Shown here one piece after another: positions 1-12,779 of a stretch of 64,000 nt of DNA. Position 1 is the stretch's first letter, and every line of letters starts with the position of its first letter. The notes under the pieces are model-generated. The model did no database searches and was not told where the DNA came from. It saw only the letters and a program-made list of their open reading frames with translations. Source of the stretch: Blastomussa wellsi (Eukaryota; Cnidaria; Anthozoa; Scleractinia; Plerogyridae); NCBI GenBank assembly GCA_947652115.1, contig OX393562.1:23892113-23956112 (forward strand), written 5' to 3'. Both the position numbers and the translations under genes were made by a program.

Positions 1-232
1 AACAATGACTTCCTAGATCTGACAACCAACAGCTGAACACCTCCCTTTTCTTGAACATGCTTATAAAACTGAATGAGGGAAAAATGCCTCCACTGTCCAA
101 CTGGTGTACCAGATTGAATACAAAATAAGTCTTGCGACTAGATCCTTAAAAATGGCTTCCTTCAAGTCAGCCTTTTTACATCTTTGTTACAAATTTACAA
201 TAATATTCATGAGCGGACTGCATATAATGACA
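1..232. other. Downstream flank of CNOT6
   Basis: Presumed 3' untranslated region and flank of the deadenylase gene on the minus strand. I see no clear AATAAA on that strand and no other coding signal. Confidence 0.4.
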
Positions 233-3200
233 CTACCTTGGATGATGTGAACCCGGCAAATACCCATAAACTGGCACCCCATTGCTGAAGCTCAATGCCT
301 CAAATTCGACAAGCAACGACTGGTGATCGGAGGGGAAGTGAGGGTGTGGCCAGCCAATGACCTTGTTTTCCTTGATGTACTCTTGACTGACAGAGCCAAG
401 CACCCCAACAGGAATAAGCAGGTCAGACGTGAAATAAATATAATCAATGACTCCAGTGAATGAATACGTAAGGTTGCTGTAGGACATCTGCTCCTCAGTG
501 TAGGCACGATTGAGTTTGAAACAGTGCGTAAGATCCCCACACTTCTCACCATTCTTACTGTTGCTGAGACGCGAGAGGAATCCATCGTACTTCATGTCCA
601 AGAAATCACCGTGGTCAATCCGTACTCTACCTTTGTCCAGGAATTCAACCACGCCCGAGTTTGGAAGCGAGTTAAGATCACCACAGCACACCAATGGAAT
701 GGACTTGCTTGGTGGTGTGCCATTTTTACCTGCGTCAATAAGTATGCAGCTGTTAAAGGGCCTTAGTCACCATGACCAAAGTAAACTTTACTAATGAAAA
801 ATAAAAACTTCCCTCAAATCAATGGAAAACTATCGAACCCCAAGGGTTGCACCCTTCTGAAAGTAACAATAGGCAAAGGCTTCTAACTCTGTGATTTTCA
901 ATTGAGTGTCATGAAACCAAAACCAAAGTAATCACTCTGGCCAATGACAGTGGATGCACACAATCCAACGAACCAATCAAAACTTAAGCAAATACACATA
1001 GCCAGTGCAAGGCACAGCAAAATGCGTGGAAGTGAGTCACAATTGGTTACAGTTTTCCTTGATTGGTTGAGAAAGTGGTGAGATTTATAAGCCCATCACT
1101 AAATGCAATGATCAATGCAAAACCAAAGCAAGTGCATTTACTACCTTCAACACTCAAGCAAAAACCACTCTATCAACTTGCAGCGACTCACCTCCCTGTA
1201 CCATGAAGCCGGGATTAATCTCTTGCATGATGTTCATCAACTCGTGCATAAGCATCACTGTTTGAATCAATTTCACATCCTTGAATTCAGGATCCCAGTG
1301 AATGTGAACATTGGACACAAGCACCTGCTGACGTGGCATGTTAACCTCATTGCCATAGTTAAGGTAGCCTTCTTTGAGCTCCAGCAATGCTGCAATACCA
1401 ATGTTGTCTTTGGTCATGACTCTATTCAGCATATCATCAGCACCTGAAGCATTTGCCATTGCTAGTTGATTGAATTCTATGAGGTACTCTTTGACAAAGC
1501 TGAATCTGAAATGAAACATAACCAATTAAAGGGCCCTAGTCAGCCTCTGCCAATTTCTATGCCACTGGAATTATGAAAATTGTTTGGTGAAGAGACTGAA
1601 TCCTATTGCATTGCTGCAAGTTACTTTACTGGAAGCATTTAATCACATTTAACAAGTTTCTCATTGATCTCTTTCATTTCGACATTCTTTGAAACAATGA
1701 GATTGTGGTCTGCCCCCTTTGAATTCACATACACTATAATTACTGAAACTCTCGCATGTAAACAGAACAAAGGCGTAGCTGACTTGGCTCAATGCATCTT
1801 ATTACATGACTGAGGTACATGTCACATGTAGTTTGATGGTCAAAAACGGAAATCAGCCAATCTGATTGTTCAACTAGCAGCATAATATTTTCAAATGTAA
1901 GTAGCAGACCTATAGATTGACCCAAATCACCCTATGCATGTCCACCCAATGTTTGTTTAGCATACATGTTCATAATTTTAAAAAAACACACTTTTTTAAA
2001 AAAATAAGTACCCATAAATAAACTTGGCTTGCATGAAAACCCTTTCTTGTATGTACCGGAATGTATTTTTTGGTGGGTCCTTCGTTAGAATCTCATTTTT
2101 TATATCCTTTCCAGTTTCTGCCGCTAAAATAATATCTAAATAACCCTGGGAGGAGAGGTACTGTGATTGGTTGTCCATTCCAGCCAAGTAATTTTTTAGC
2201 CTATTTATGGGCTAAGATGTACAACAATACATGCATGAGGCCAATATATACCACTTATTAACCGAGAGTGAGGTCATTACAGGGAAATCTCAGACCGAGG
2301 CCTTGATGTATTGACCGAGCGATAGCCAGGTCAATACTTCAAGGCCGAGGTCTGAGATTTCCCTGAAATGACCAAACGGACGAGGTTAATAAGTTATTTA
2401 TTATATGGCCTTTTAACACCGGAAGTAATTTTCCACATCCGTTTGGGCGCGCAAGAGGTCATTCGAGGTCGTGTTCACTGAACCGAAACGAACCTGGCAA
2501 TGCGATCAAAACCACAAGACACAGTTTATTTGACAATGAGACAATTTTTGTATTTACGTCAAGATCTAGGGCAAATTTAACCACTTAAATTTCAAAAAAA
2601 CACACTGACCTGTGTTTACAAGTGTTTGACCGTTAAAAATTTTAAAAGCTAAGGCAAAGATGGGCCCAGTTTGTGATTGAATTTTGAACATGTGGGAAGA
2701 ACTTGCAGTGATGAATATTAAATCTTCTTCGTCGCTCTCAATAACATAATGTCGCTTTTTCCTTGTTGGATCAATCTCACTGAGCCACTGAAGATCTGAA
2801 AGTAACATCCAGAGATACTGCTGATATTCGCGCCAGAAAAAATACCATTTGAAGCTGCTGGAACGCTTGCATTATTTACAGCTCATTCAGCCAAACAAGC
2901 ATTTCGTGGCCATCTCAAATTGGATCCGTCTGCAAGGAAATGTCTCCTCAGCACAATTTACGGCTCTCGTCACGGGCTCTAAACACGAAATGCAGGGACA
3001 AAATCCACCACATGGTTCTCTGAAGGGCTACGGGATTTTCTGCACCGAATGCGCCACTCTGAAAAAGCTTTTCTTCTTCTTCAGTCAGCGAGCTGAGTCG
3101 CGTTGGAACGGTTGCCTTTGCCTTGCACAACGAGGTTTTTACGCTTGACTTCCAGCACTTTTCGTGAAAACGCAAACTCATCGTCCTCCAGAATGTTCAT

Positions 3201-6200
3201 CTTGGACCCAGAATCAGACAGAAACCTCTGGATACTTCTCTGCAGTTCCGTCAAAGTACTTGGCTCGTATTCCTCACCATTGATTTTCCTTACGTCTTTA
3301 AAGAACTTTCCCAGGAGGTGGTCAAGTTCTTCCGGTGGTAAGTCCAAAATCTGAACATTTGTCTCGTTTATGTCGCCAAGAAAATGGTAAAAACACTTCA
3401 TGTCACTTGACGTTTTTTCACAGTGTTTTCACTTTTCTGTTCTTGAACAAACTTTTGTAATTCTTCTTGACTGTTACCGAAATTTTCGTCTTCGTGAGTG
3501 ATAACTTTGCTCGTGTTGTTTGGCTCAGTTTTGGCCTGTTCTTCATCCTTTGGATAATAAAATTCGCTACCGCTATGGCTCCCTTCATCGCTCATACTAA
3601 AGAAGCATCTGTATGCTAGTTTTTCTTTCAGTTATTGAAAATATAGTTGTACTTTGTCCATATTTTTTGTTGTTTTCGCCCACGCGCTCGTAGCTTTTAC
3701 TCACAACTTAACAGAGCCGTAGAGCCGAGAAAAATTTTCATAATGCCCAGTCATTACAAGAAAATCTTGCCCGCTCAGCAGCCAATCAGAGCGCGCGTAC
3801 TATTGTAGCCATATAATAAACCTGATTAATAGCAAGCAGGTATGATAGCCCACTGAGGTAGCTAATCACAGCGCAGGATTTAATTCACCTGACTCACTTG
3901 CAGAGTTATTCAAATACTAGGGGTGCATTATGCACTGACCAGTAGACTAAAAACTGCATTTGGGTTGATTACAAGTCAACTCAATTATTTCAAAAAGGAA
4001 AATAAGGGGGGTAACAAAATCCCAAATCTTGTTTTTCTTTTTTTGTGACTTACTTTGATGTCCTATAAAATATTGCACAGCCATCAACATATTTGCGATC
4101 TTCCTCTGTCATTGTCCTTGCTCTAGATTTTGGACTGAAAATTCCATTATAGCCATGTTGTTGAAGCTCCGGAAGAAAAAAGTTAAAGAACTGCTCTGTT
4201 TCAATTTCCTGCCAAAAAAAATCAACATACATGTACATGTAAGAAACAGTAAAAAAAAAAAAACAATAAAAAATATTTTTCTATTTTTTTTATGAAGGTC
4301 TCTGACTTTATAAAATTCACACTACATACCATGTACAATGTAGTGTGTATGACTACACCATAAATTTATTAAAAACAATTTATAGCATTTAAGAATATGC
4401 ATTTTAGAATATGTCTTAGGCCCTGGCCAAACGCAGGCCAGTGTTCAAAGACTACAATGTAAAATAAAATTACTGTAAACACATTTTGTACTCAGTCATT
4501 TTGTTGTCATTTCCTCTCAATAACAATTTTATTACATGACTAAGACAGTTAAAAGGGCCAATAACTAAATCAGCCAATAAGAATGCTGTATTGCTGGTCC
4601 AATATTTTCTAAGCCTTGGTAAGAAGACTTAACTTCTACAAAAAACTCTTAGTGATGGAGATTGCACAGTACTTACTGTAACTCATCTGGGAGAACATTG
4701 GTCTTGAAGACCCACGATGGACCAGAATGCATTGCATGCATCAACTGCAGTCGCAATCTTTTATGCGAGTCGAAAAGTGCCTATTAGACAATGGTGCCTC
4801 GATCCTCTGTTCATCAAAACAATAACAAATGCGTGCAATGCATAGTGGTCCGTTATGGGTCTTTCAGTTATTGTTTACATGTACTCAGCCTACTGCTTGG
4901 AGGGCTATACTGGGCTGCATATACTTGTTATATACTTACAGTATCAGCCATTTTGCTAGCAACAGAGGCAAAGCAGTGTTTGCACATTACCTGCAAGCTA
5001 AGAATGTCGGCACCATAGTGAAGAATTTCCTTTAAAATTGCTGTTTTCCTGTAATCCCAATCTAATGCCCATGATGGACAATAGCCATATATTTGTCTCG
5101 TGCAGTATTTGTCACAAAGCACGTTATAGCACATGACACTAAATGTGACTAAATAAAAAAAAGGAAAACAGAAAAATGTAAGCTGATGCAAACAGCACTA
5201 TATCTGACATGCATACACTTCAATACGGGTACCTACAAATGTAACATTTGAGCGACAGCTGTTAACAGGATGCAAGCGAAGCCTGGATTCGAGCCATGAT
5301 TCCAACATCACTTTTGTTAAATCTTATTTCATTCCGAATTGCTTGGGGTTAGCTTTCATCCCAGCTTGCTGTCAGTGAGCTTTCACTTACAGTACTAGTC
5401 GCTATTATAGTACAATTGAGCTCCAGATGGTTTCTCTGGCATCACGGCAGCCATGTTTGTGCCCCTGAGAAGGACACAAATATGGCGTCTCCATACTGAG
5501 CTTTGTAAATTTGCGTGGAACATTTCAGGAAATAACTCACCAACAGCACATCACAGAGGCCTGAGGCGTGGAGAAATTGTTTATTTATTTATCATCTACA
5601 CAAACAAAACATTCTTGGATTCTGTAGTTAAATTGTTTTGAATTTAGTTATTGATTGATTGATTGTGTGACAGTGGAAACCACCAATATATGGTACAGAT
5701 CTAAGCCACCGCAAAACAGTGACTTCCAAAAGCAGCAACCCTCCCCAAAAGTGACCGTGGAAAAAGACTGCAGATCTATTTGAAAGTAAAGTTATTTACA
5801 CGTAAGGGATGGATGGGGGGGGGGGGGGTTGCTCCTTTTGAAACTTAAATACACTGATGAAGATGAAGCAATAGTGAAGTGCACAAAGTCTAAATTATCA
5901 AAATATAATGCAAATTATTGGACCCCAGGAAAACTCGGAAACGTCAGTGCATTCTGAGAGAAAAAGAGGGAATGTAGGCAAAGTTTTTATTTCAAAGCAG
6001 CTAGTTTAGGAACACTGGCTGCTGCACTTGAAGAAATCTTCAAAATCATCTGCAATTCTGGTTAGTTTGTCTGAGGCTTGTCTGAGTCATGATGCCATTT
6101 GTACATTTCACTATTAAATAATACTGTGATATATTTAATAGCTCTATAATTATTCAATATAGATGATTAAATAATACTGTCACACTGTGATAGATTTAAT

Positions 6201-9200
6201 AGCTCTATAATTATTCAACATAGATGATAATTTTAGAGCTTTTAAATTATTATACCTATTAATAATTATTTCTGTAATTAATTTTTATTATAATTGTTTT
6301 CGTAAAATCTAGTCAACTCACGTGCAGGATTTCTTGATCTGTCTGGTTGTAAAGAAATCCATTGTCTGTCTGGTGGCCGAGGGCAAACTGCAACACAATC
6401 ACAAGAAAAAAGTTACAACATATCCAGCATTATTTCAAGACAATAACATACATGTATTGGTCCACAACCCACACCCCATGTAGCAACCCTCCAAAAGTAC
6501 CAACACTCCAGATCGACCTTGGTTTTAGGTCATTCATGGCTCAGGGTTGTCAATAAGATTTGAAGTACCAGTATGTGGAGATATTTTGAAGTAGATGGCA
6601 CTTTTAAGCATTTTTGTAATGACCGCTTTTTTCCCGCTTATCTCCACCAAATTGTAGCCGGCGAAAACGTTTAAGTAGCTGGTGATATCGCCGGTCGCTG
6701 GTGCTTATTGACAACCCTGATGGCTGATTAATAAAAAAGCAAAATTAAAAGAATTGTTGTTCAGGTACAGTAAGTACTATGGAAAATATGAAACAATCAC
6801 AGCAAGTTTCAATGTGAAGTTTTAATATTCTCGCATCCCCGCAACCGTTTTAACAACACATTTACATGTGGGCATTTTGTCCATAATGTTTGAAACAGGC
6901 TTACAAAATCAAACATACTAATTCCAGACAAACCTTTCTAACTGTGGAAGATGAAAAAGCAGCTTTAGCAGGCAGGCAAAACATCAAAGAAAGTCAATAA
7001 TCTTTGAGAATGCTCGATAAACAGCGTGTTTAGAAAACTTGGTAACCAAGCTACAAAATCGGTCGAGTATTGGTAACTGATGACTGCACATGTTTACATC
7101 ATGCCAGGTTACTAAGCAGGGAGTTTGAAGCGAGAAAGATGTTTTTCCTCAGCAGATTTACGGCTTTATTTTGCAGGAAATGTCAGTTCTTTATTCTGAA
7201 ATTGTGCCAGGGAGTATCTTCAACATTCAGGTCTGCATAAAGCAGATAAATTTTAAAGCATTTCAACTTGAACTGCTAATTTAGACGCAGACCGCTAAGT
7301 GAAAGGACTTCGCGTTTTGTATCATTGTTTATATTTAAAAGAAGATGTTTTACGTAACATTATCAAGCAAATTGTTATGCTAATTGTGCTGAATTTATTT
7401 TACCGGTGCTTGGGTCTTAGTTTTTGACCCGTGTATAAGTCGAGGGCGATTTTTTGGACTGATTTTTAGGTCGTTAAAGGTCGACTTACACCCTATACAC
7501 GGGTAAAAAATACGGTACATGTAGTCTTTTTCAGGTCAACAAATTTAGAAATTACATGTAATTATTAATTTTGGCTAATTTTAAAGCACTGAAATCTGGA
7601 TCAAGCAATCAGGATTTGATCCCTATCCAGGGCATTGCATTATATTCCTGGGCAAGACACTTTACTCCTACTAATAGCTGATGCCTCCCCCCCACCTTCA
7701 GCAAAGCCAAGGGGCCAAGTTGGGGAGGGGGGTGCGCTTGCTCTGGAGTCTACCAAACTAACCACTAGGTCACTGTAACTATTTAATATTTTTTTAGCCA
7801 AAATATAACTGCGCTGGCATAAAAGTATGGTGAAATAAATATACGGAAAACAACAAACAACAAAGTTAATTTCTAATTGGTTTGTTTATCCATTTAAACC
7901 TTGCTGAAACCACAAAAAGAAACTTGCCAAAATGGCTGGCATTTTGTCAGTATAAAAAACATCTGTAACAGATGAAAACAACACACACTATGCCACAAAA
8001 AATAGCTTATGTATGTAATTAATATTTTACAAATTGGGGAATACAAATCTTGTAAATCATTTGACCGTTTATGTGTAATGATATGTAAGCTAATATAATG
8101 ATATCTAATGAAATTGACATAATTTTCATTGAAAATGAAATTATGGCATATTGAAATTCACTGTTTTTATGTTCATTTTGTGAAAACTTTACTAATTATG
8201 CTCTAAATTATATAGTTCAAGGATTAAAACTACAAAATCATTAGATCTACTTATGTAGACTAATATTTTTACTTTTTTAGTCTCAACCGAAGTGACTAGA
8301 ATTTATTAATTCGGCTTGTCATTTCGTGCAGCAACATTTTTCAAAAGCCGTTTTGCAGAAATAATTTTGCGAGTTTGAGCAGGTTGATTTTCTCTATTGT
8401 TGAACGAGCAAGTAAAATGCCAATATATTTTTTTTTTAGGGAGACATGAAGTTAAACCGAACGGTAACATGTGAACAAAACAAAAAGAGAACCGAAATAC
8501 ATACATCATCGAATTCACTTCCGGACTGTTGTTCCATGAATGCAGTCAGAACACATACAAAATCACGATTCAACTTAGAAGTGAAAATCCTTTGATTCTA
8601 TCTGTTCAGCAACTGATTCATTTAACAACCTTTACAATGCGATTCTCCGTGGTTTAAAAGCGCTGTTCTGGTAAAAAATGGCGGTTTGAAACCGTTATTG
8701 TTCACTGAACTGAAAGAGTCTTTTTCCCTCTCTCCTCTCGTTTGAATACAAAATGATTTTAACGCAGATTAAGTAACACAATTATTGCAGCTCAAACTTT
8801 AGATTTCCCTCTGTGTTTAAATAAAGGTAGCAGATTAATTTGCGTGCAGCATAATATTGATCAGGAAAGAGCCAAGAGCGAACTAAATTCTTAGCCAATC
8901 TTGACCAATATATAGATTCGACGCCTCGTGAACAACTCAATTATGCGAACGAACCTCGTGCAAAATACACAAAGAAAAACATCGCTGGTAAGCAAACAAT
9001 TCAGCGCTATCTCATAGACAATACGGCTCAAGATAAACATTTGAGAATGGTTCCAGAGTGGATATAAATCGAAAAGTGGAACTCTTTGGCTATGATCGAG
9101 CTCTTATTGACAATCATAAATTTAGAATTGACAACACAAACTTTTGGTTCCCTGTTTATACTTTGCTTACTTACCAGTTAAATTGTCCAGCATGAAGCTC

Positions 9201-9649
9201 AGAAGTTTAGCTGTTCCATTTTGCTCTGCATTAATACTTAACACGTCCTGAGGCAAAGGATTTCCCTGTAATCCAAGGGTTTGTAACTGGAAAAGTTTTC
9301 CCAGTTCGTTTGGTAAAACTCTCAGACTATTGTTGCACAAAAGTAGCTCACGTAATGTGACCAGATCTCCAAGTTCGCAGGGCAAACTTCGCAGTTTATT
9401 CGACGACAAATCTAAATGCTTGAGTTGAGCAAGTTTGGAGATCTCTGGGGGTATCTTTGTTAGATTATTGTCGTTTAGAAACAACGCAGTCAAAAAATCC
9501 AGCTGCCATAGTGTCGGGCTCAAATTACGAATCGGAGCCGTAATTTCCAGTTCTGTCCATTTCGACTTTTTACCGTTTGCTACATCCTCGGCACTCATTA
9601 GGGTATAAGGTCTTCGAAGATCATTATTTTCATGCTTATCCTTCGGCAT
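233..9649 (-). CDS. CNOT6: CCR4-NOT transcription complex subunit 6 (CNOT6/CNOT6L-type deadenylase), complete, six exons
   Basis: Catalytic poly(A)-specific 3' exonuclease of the CCR4-NOT complex, which shortens mRNA tails in the cytoplasm. Coding exons on the minus strand: 9649-9175, 6387-6322, 5148-4991, 4208-4054, 1505-1192 and 729-233. They sum to 1665 nt, i.e. 554 aa, matching the vertebrate family length (about 555). All borders are GT-AG and phases join exactly. Residues about 1-155 begin MPKDKHENNDLRRPYT and hold leucine-rich repeats (LDLSSNKLRSLP, LRELLLCNNSLRVLP), the scaffold-binding part. The rest is the endonuclease/exonuclease/phosphatase domain: SVMCYNVLCDKY, the metal-binding Glu in EIETEQ, VHIHWDPEFKDVK, CGDLNSLPNSGVVEF and the C-terminal PSDHQSLLVEF with the catalytic His. 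The start is chosen because MPKDKH aligns with the family N terminus; an in-frame extension upstream has no family match. The 66 bp exon 2 was found only by joining phases (PRPPDRQWISLQPDR corresponds to the family PPPRSWI segment). CNOT6 and CNOT6L cannot be told apart here. Confidence 0.95.
2252..2394. repeat. Long hairpin (palindromic repeat) in CNOT6 intron 4
   Basis: Two arms of about 65 bp are near-complementary: 2252-2317 (ending CCTTGATGTATTGACC) and 2330-2394 (beginning GGTCAATACTTCAAGG). They are separated by a 12 bp loop containing CGAGCGATAGCC. It resembles the other foldback elements at 33326-33440, 58674-58856 and 62154-62256 in layout but not in arm sequence. Interpreted as a MITE or foldback repeat. 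Confidence 0.85.
2397..3820. mobile_element. Possible 1.4 kb element enclosing the DUF3504 pseudogene
   Basis: A perfect 13 bp inverted repeat (TTTATTATATGGC at 2397-2409 and its complement at 3808-3820) brackets the recombinase pseudogene. Cryptons are not known for terminal inverted repeats, so the pair may be coincidental, may belong to flanking repeats (the left copy abuts the hairpin at 2252-2394), or may mark a larger composite insertion. No target duplication was found. Confidence 0.3.
2878..3595 (-). pseudogene. Decayed Crypton-type tyrosine recombinase (DUF3504, KIAA1958/ZMYM-like) copy
   Basis: Read on the minus strand from ATG at 3595, beginning MSDEGSHSGSEFYYPKDEE. A first frame break follows near 3410 in an A6 run (after QKSENTVKK). 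The next frame carries KCFYHFLGDINETNVQILD and FKDVRKINGEEYEPSTL. A second frame change near 3080 leads into ENPVALQRTMWWILSLHF and FRARDESRKL. Immediately after this, near 2945, the expected Trp of the family WGD motif is a TGA, then GDISLQTDP, another stop, and MLVWLNEL before a third stop. This arrangement matches the DUF3504 region of Crypton-derived host proteins. It sits in intron 4 of CNOT6 on the same strand and is not part of that gene. With two frame breaks and at least three stops it is a dead copy. The exact parent gene is unknown. Confidence 0.8.
6113..6229. repeat. Two-copy tandem repeat, about 60 bp unit
   Basis: The unit runs from ATTAAATAATACTGT through TTTAATAGCTCTATAATTAT to ATAGATGA and occurs twice in direct orientation with a few substitutions and a short indel. 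It lies in CNOT6 intron 2. Confidence 0.75.
6388..9174. other. First intron of CNOT6, no further gene seen
   Basis: About 2.8 kb of AT-rich intron. It contains the foldback at 7422-7508 and a repeat-derived phrase, GGGCAAGACACTTTACTCC, near 7650 that recurs in altered form near 14820. No additional coding exon or RNA gene was recognised. Confidence 0.6.
7422..7508. repeat. Inverted repeat with GTGTATAAGTCGA arms
   Basis: The left arm GACCCGTGTATAAGTCGA and the right arm TCGACTTACACCCTATACACGGGT are largely complementary around a T-rich spacer. It lies in the first intron of CNOT6 and looks like a small foldback repeat. Confidence 0.6.
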
Positions 9650-11178
9650 TTCGAACGAATCATGACACTCTTTTCCTGAAAAAATTCTCCACAAAGATGG
9701 CGTACAACATGGCCACCAATTTAGACCCTCGAACAAGGCTTCGGAGATCATTTGCCCGTGACGTCATTAGCTTTCTCGAATAATTAGCATATATTGTACG
9801 TACGGGATAACCCGCGGAACAACCCGCATCAGTCAGACGAACACGTACACATCCAAAGTGAAAGATAATTTTGTTTTCTTTCGAGTTTTTTAGTTATTTT
9901 ATTATTTATTTTCTGATGTTATAAGAAGATGTATGTAAAGCCAAAGGACTCATTAAGGACAGTGTTGAGGCCCTATACTTGGCACAAACACGATACATCA
10001 ACAGGACAGACACCACTAATTTAGCAGCGTGACAAACGTGGACAGCTAAATTCCGACAGGCAACACCATCACCAACACGTCACGGCTCGCCACGGCTCAG
10101 TCAAACGGCGACATGAAAGATCAAAAATGAAAACGAATGACAAGACCGCTGCCGTGAAGCGAAGCGCGCGAGTGACGATTTGGAAAATTTCTTCAATTAA
10201 GGCGGGCGTCTACCTGAAAGCCGTTTCTCCGTCATTTTTAATGGGTTTAATGCAGATATCTTGTTTGCGTTTCAAGGAATGCTAAAACCCTTAACTCACA
10301 ACACTGCGCAATGTTTTGTGGTGTTTTATAAATTTTTGTATGATTTTTGGATATATATTGGAAGGGGCGAGTTTTTCTTAAAGGAGAACTAAAATTGGGA
10401 GAAATAAGACTGGTAGTGAAGTTTCGATGTAGCTTAAAAATTAGAATTAGAATTTTAAAATTAGAATATACACACCCAAACAGTCCCCCTACCAAGCTGG
10501 TTGCTCTTGGGTGGGGGTCAACTGTCTGTGGGTGTTTCAAAACTAATTTTCTTCCTTTTATACCTGCTCTAAACCTCTCAAAATTTCATTCAAATTCAGG
10601 TAGACCCCCACCTTAAGTGAGAAATAAAAATTTCGCCTACTACATCTCGTCTGTTCCTCTCAGTACACGCTTATGTTGTCCGAATCTCACGGAGGAGATA
10701 GGGAGGAGTTAGGGAGGTCATTAATTTGCATTTATTTTTAAACTTCGCGCGCTTCGCCATTGCCTAGTTTCATTCCGTGAGATACTGGGTCGAGTGAGGC
10801 CTTTCGCGGACAAAAAATAAACAAAACTGCAAACTTCTGACGAGTTTTCCGCTTGTCTGATCGTTTCGCTTTTAAAACAATAAGCTCGTGATGAGGACGC
10901 CATTTTTTTTGGAATTTGTCCGCGAAAGTCCGCACTCGACCAAGTAACTCACGGTATGAAACTGGGGAGTTAAGACAGCGACAAAGTGAAAAGCAAAATG
11001 GACAGAGAAACACGCGGGGTTTTTTGGTTGTTGTTTTTTTTTACCAGAAAGCCACGTAAGGTACGCCAGTCTGCCAACTGGTGAGGTACGTAAAAGGCGG
11101 TGTCCAACGCGGTCAAAACTTTCTAATTTATTGTTATTCCACCCGCTCTCGGTGCATCGATCTTGAGACTCCAAATTG

Positions 11179-11182
11179 TGCC

Positions 11183-11213
<31 letters not shown>

Positions 11214-11220
11214 ACACACA
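11179..11220. repeat. Poly-C tract followed by CA microsatellite
   Basis: About 20 consecutive C residues pass directly into about ten CA units. Comparable G/C runs lie near 5817, 21600, 23640, 30077, 45187 and 54545. Confidence 0.9.
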
Positions 11221-11317
11221 AATTACAGCATTAATATATCAGCATTTTATTTAGTTTGATCCCGCAGTTGCATATCATTCTGTATTTTTATGGTTTCCAA
11301 AGCCTCCTAACAGACAC

Positions 11318-11475
11318 CAGGGGTGGATCCAGGAATTTTTGATGGGGAGGGGGGGGGGGGACAATAAGCGATCCTGTCAATGCGAGAATGTCAGCATCAA
11401 ACAAGTAGTAAAAACAAAAAATTCGGTTAGGGAAAGGGGTGCGGATCCCCCCTCCCCCTGGTCCGCCACTCGATG
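11318..11475. mobile_element. MITE copy (GTGGATCCAGG-ended family)
   Basis: The left end CAGGGGTGGATCCAGGAATTT and the right end CCCCTGGTCCGCCACTCG are inverted relatives. The interior (GAAAATTCGG-type phrase around AAAAATTCGGTTAGGGAAAG) is the reverse complement of the interior of the element at 28574-28761, so the two are copies in opposite orientation. Confidence 0.7.
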
Positions 11476-11905
11476 CTCACGTTTTGGCTGGGGAGGGGTG
11501 GGGAGAATTGCCTGACGCCAAAACAAGGCATCCAATGTCTGCGCATAGGCGAACAAGCCAGGGGATCAAGGGGATTCAAGGGGGATGGAGCCCATGTTAT
11601 GTGGTTGACAGTTAAATTTAAACGTGACTTAAAAGACTGGAACCTAATTAAACAATAGCAATAACCAAAACTGGAAATAGTCACATATTTGAACATCGTG
11701 TATGTTTTTTTTTTTTTCGAGAAGATAGGACCCCACCCCCACCACCCTCAAGTCCGACGGTGCCCGTATACGCCTATAGGCCTGCACAGTCAAGGGATTC
11801 AGTACTGTCAGAAGAAAGAACGTGTATGAAAAATACACGCTGCACAGAGTTGACTTAGTCATCACACTTCGTACGTTTATGGCATAAGATGGAATGTATC
11901 TTTCA

Positions 11906-12453
11906 TTATTTATTCTTCTTATTTGCAGCAGCACTGGTTATGACAGACGTGTTCTGGTTAATGATGTCAAAGCCCCAACACTCATCATCACAGGGATCAT
12001 TAGCAGCACTCATCACTGAGTCCTTCTGCCAGTTCACGATGTTCAGCAGCTGTGTCTTCTGAGAATTAAATTAAAACAATGCATTTTAATTCAGTGTATT
12101 CTTGGTTTTCATGTGACGTCATAAAATTCTTAAATCAAAATTCGCCAGGCCTGCTAAAGTTTCGTGGCCACTGGATGTAAGGCTAACTAAATATATATCT
12201 TTTCGCAAATTTTCAGCTTGATAGTACCCTTCGTTTTGAAAACAGAGTATCTTGAATATTTGAGTTCTCGGCCGTATGTGACATCAAGCTGAGAACCGTG
12301 ACAAAACTGTTTTGTCTAGAAAAAGCCTATCCTCTCGATTTTCAGATGTTTGAACATTTCAGATATGATAAGTGGTGTTTATGTGTAGTATAAGAGCTCA
12401 TAAGCCAAAAGCACCATAAGCACCAACACGATCACGAGGCGGGTAGTCTTCAT
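11906..12453 (-). CDS. Candidate small secreted-peptide gene, two exons, possibly disrupted
   Basis: Two coding-like pieces on the minus strand. From 12453 a classic signal peptide, MKTTRLVIVLVLMVLLA, is followed by seven residues and a stop at 12379. From 12058, directly after an acceptor TTCTCAG, comes a 50-residue frame ending at 11906 (starts KTQLLNIVNWQKDS, contains NDPCDDECWGFD). It is phase 0, with TAA embedded in AATAAA. No good donor is visible between them, and the gap 12100-12390 is a dispersed repeat also found at 45225-45495, so the repeat may have replaced the original donor. A diverged copy of the second exon lies at 12780-12834. The family was not recognised and the model is tentative. 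Confidence 0.35.
12100..12390 (+). repeat. Dispersed repeat, copy 1
   Basis: Begins CTTGGTTTTCATGTGACGTCA and ends near GTGTTTATGTGTA. It matches 45225-45495 in order throughout (GGCCTGCT, ATATATCT, ATTTTCGAGA-type blocks) at moderate identity. Class unknown. Confidence 0.6.
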
Positions 12454-12779
12454 GCTTTTATGCCAATGAAATCTGCAAGCAAATCGCATTTCTTTAGTTT
12501 TAATGCTGTGTACGTCAGTGCTCTGAAGGTATCGTTCGGTTTTAATGGCCCCCTCATACGACATGCATCTTGCTGTGAGTTAAACAATGAAACGAGATGC
12601 ACGTCTTCAAACCTTTTAACCCGAACTAAATCACCCAGAAAAGCTGGCAACAACGGGAAATGTTCATTTTCAAGGGTTTATATTGAAAAAAATTACGATT
12701 CTGGCAGCTAGCGTCCAGTTGGTATATAGTATGTGTGTAATCTGTTCCCGGTCAATGTTAGGTAAGGTCTTTCGTTCAT

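Larger units (their letters stand above)
9790..11900. other. Intergenic stretch upstream of CNOT6
   Basis: No supported gene. It holds a C-run followed by a CA microsatellite (11179-11220) and a MITE copy (11318-11475). Open frames here lack family resemblance and codon structure. The CNOT6 promoter and 5' untranslated region should begin near 9650-9800, but no TATA or initiator is convincing. Confidence 0.5.
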
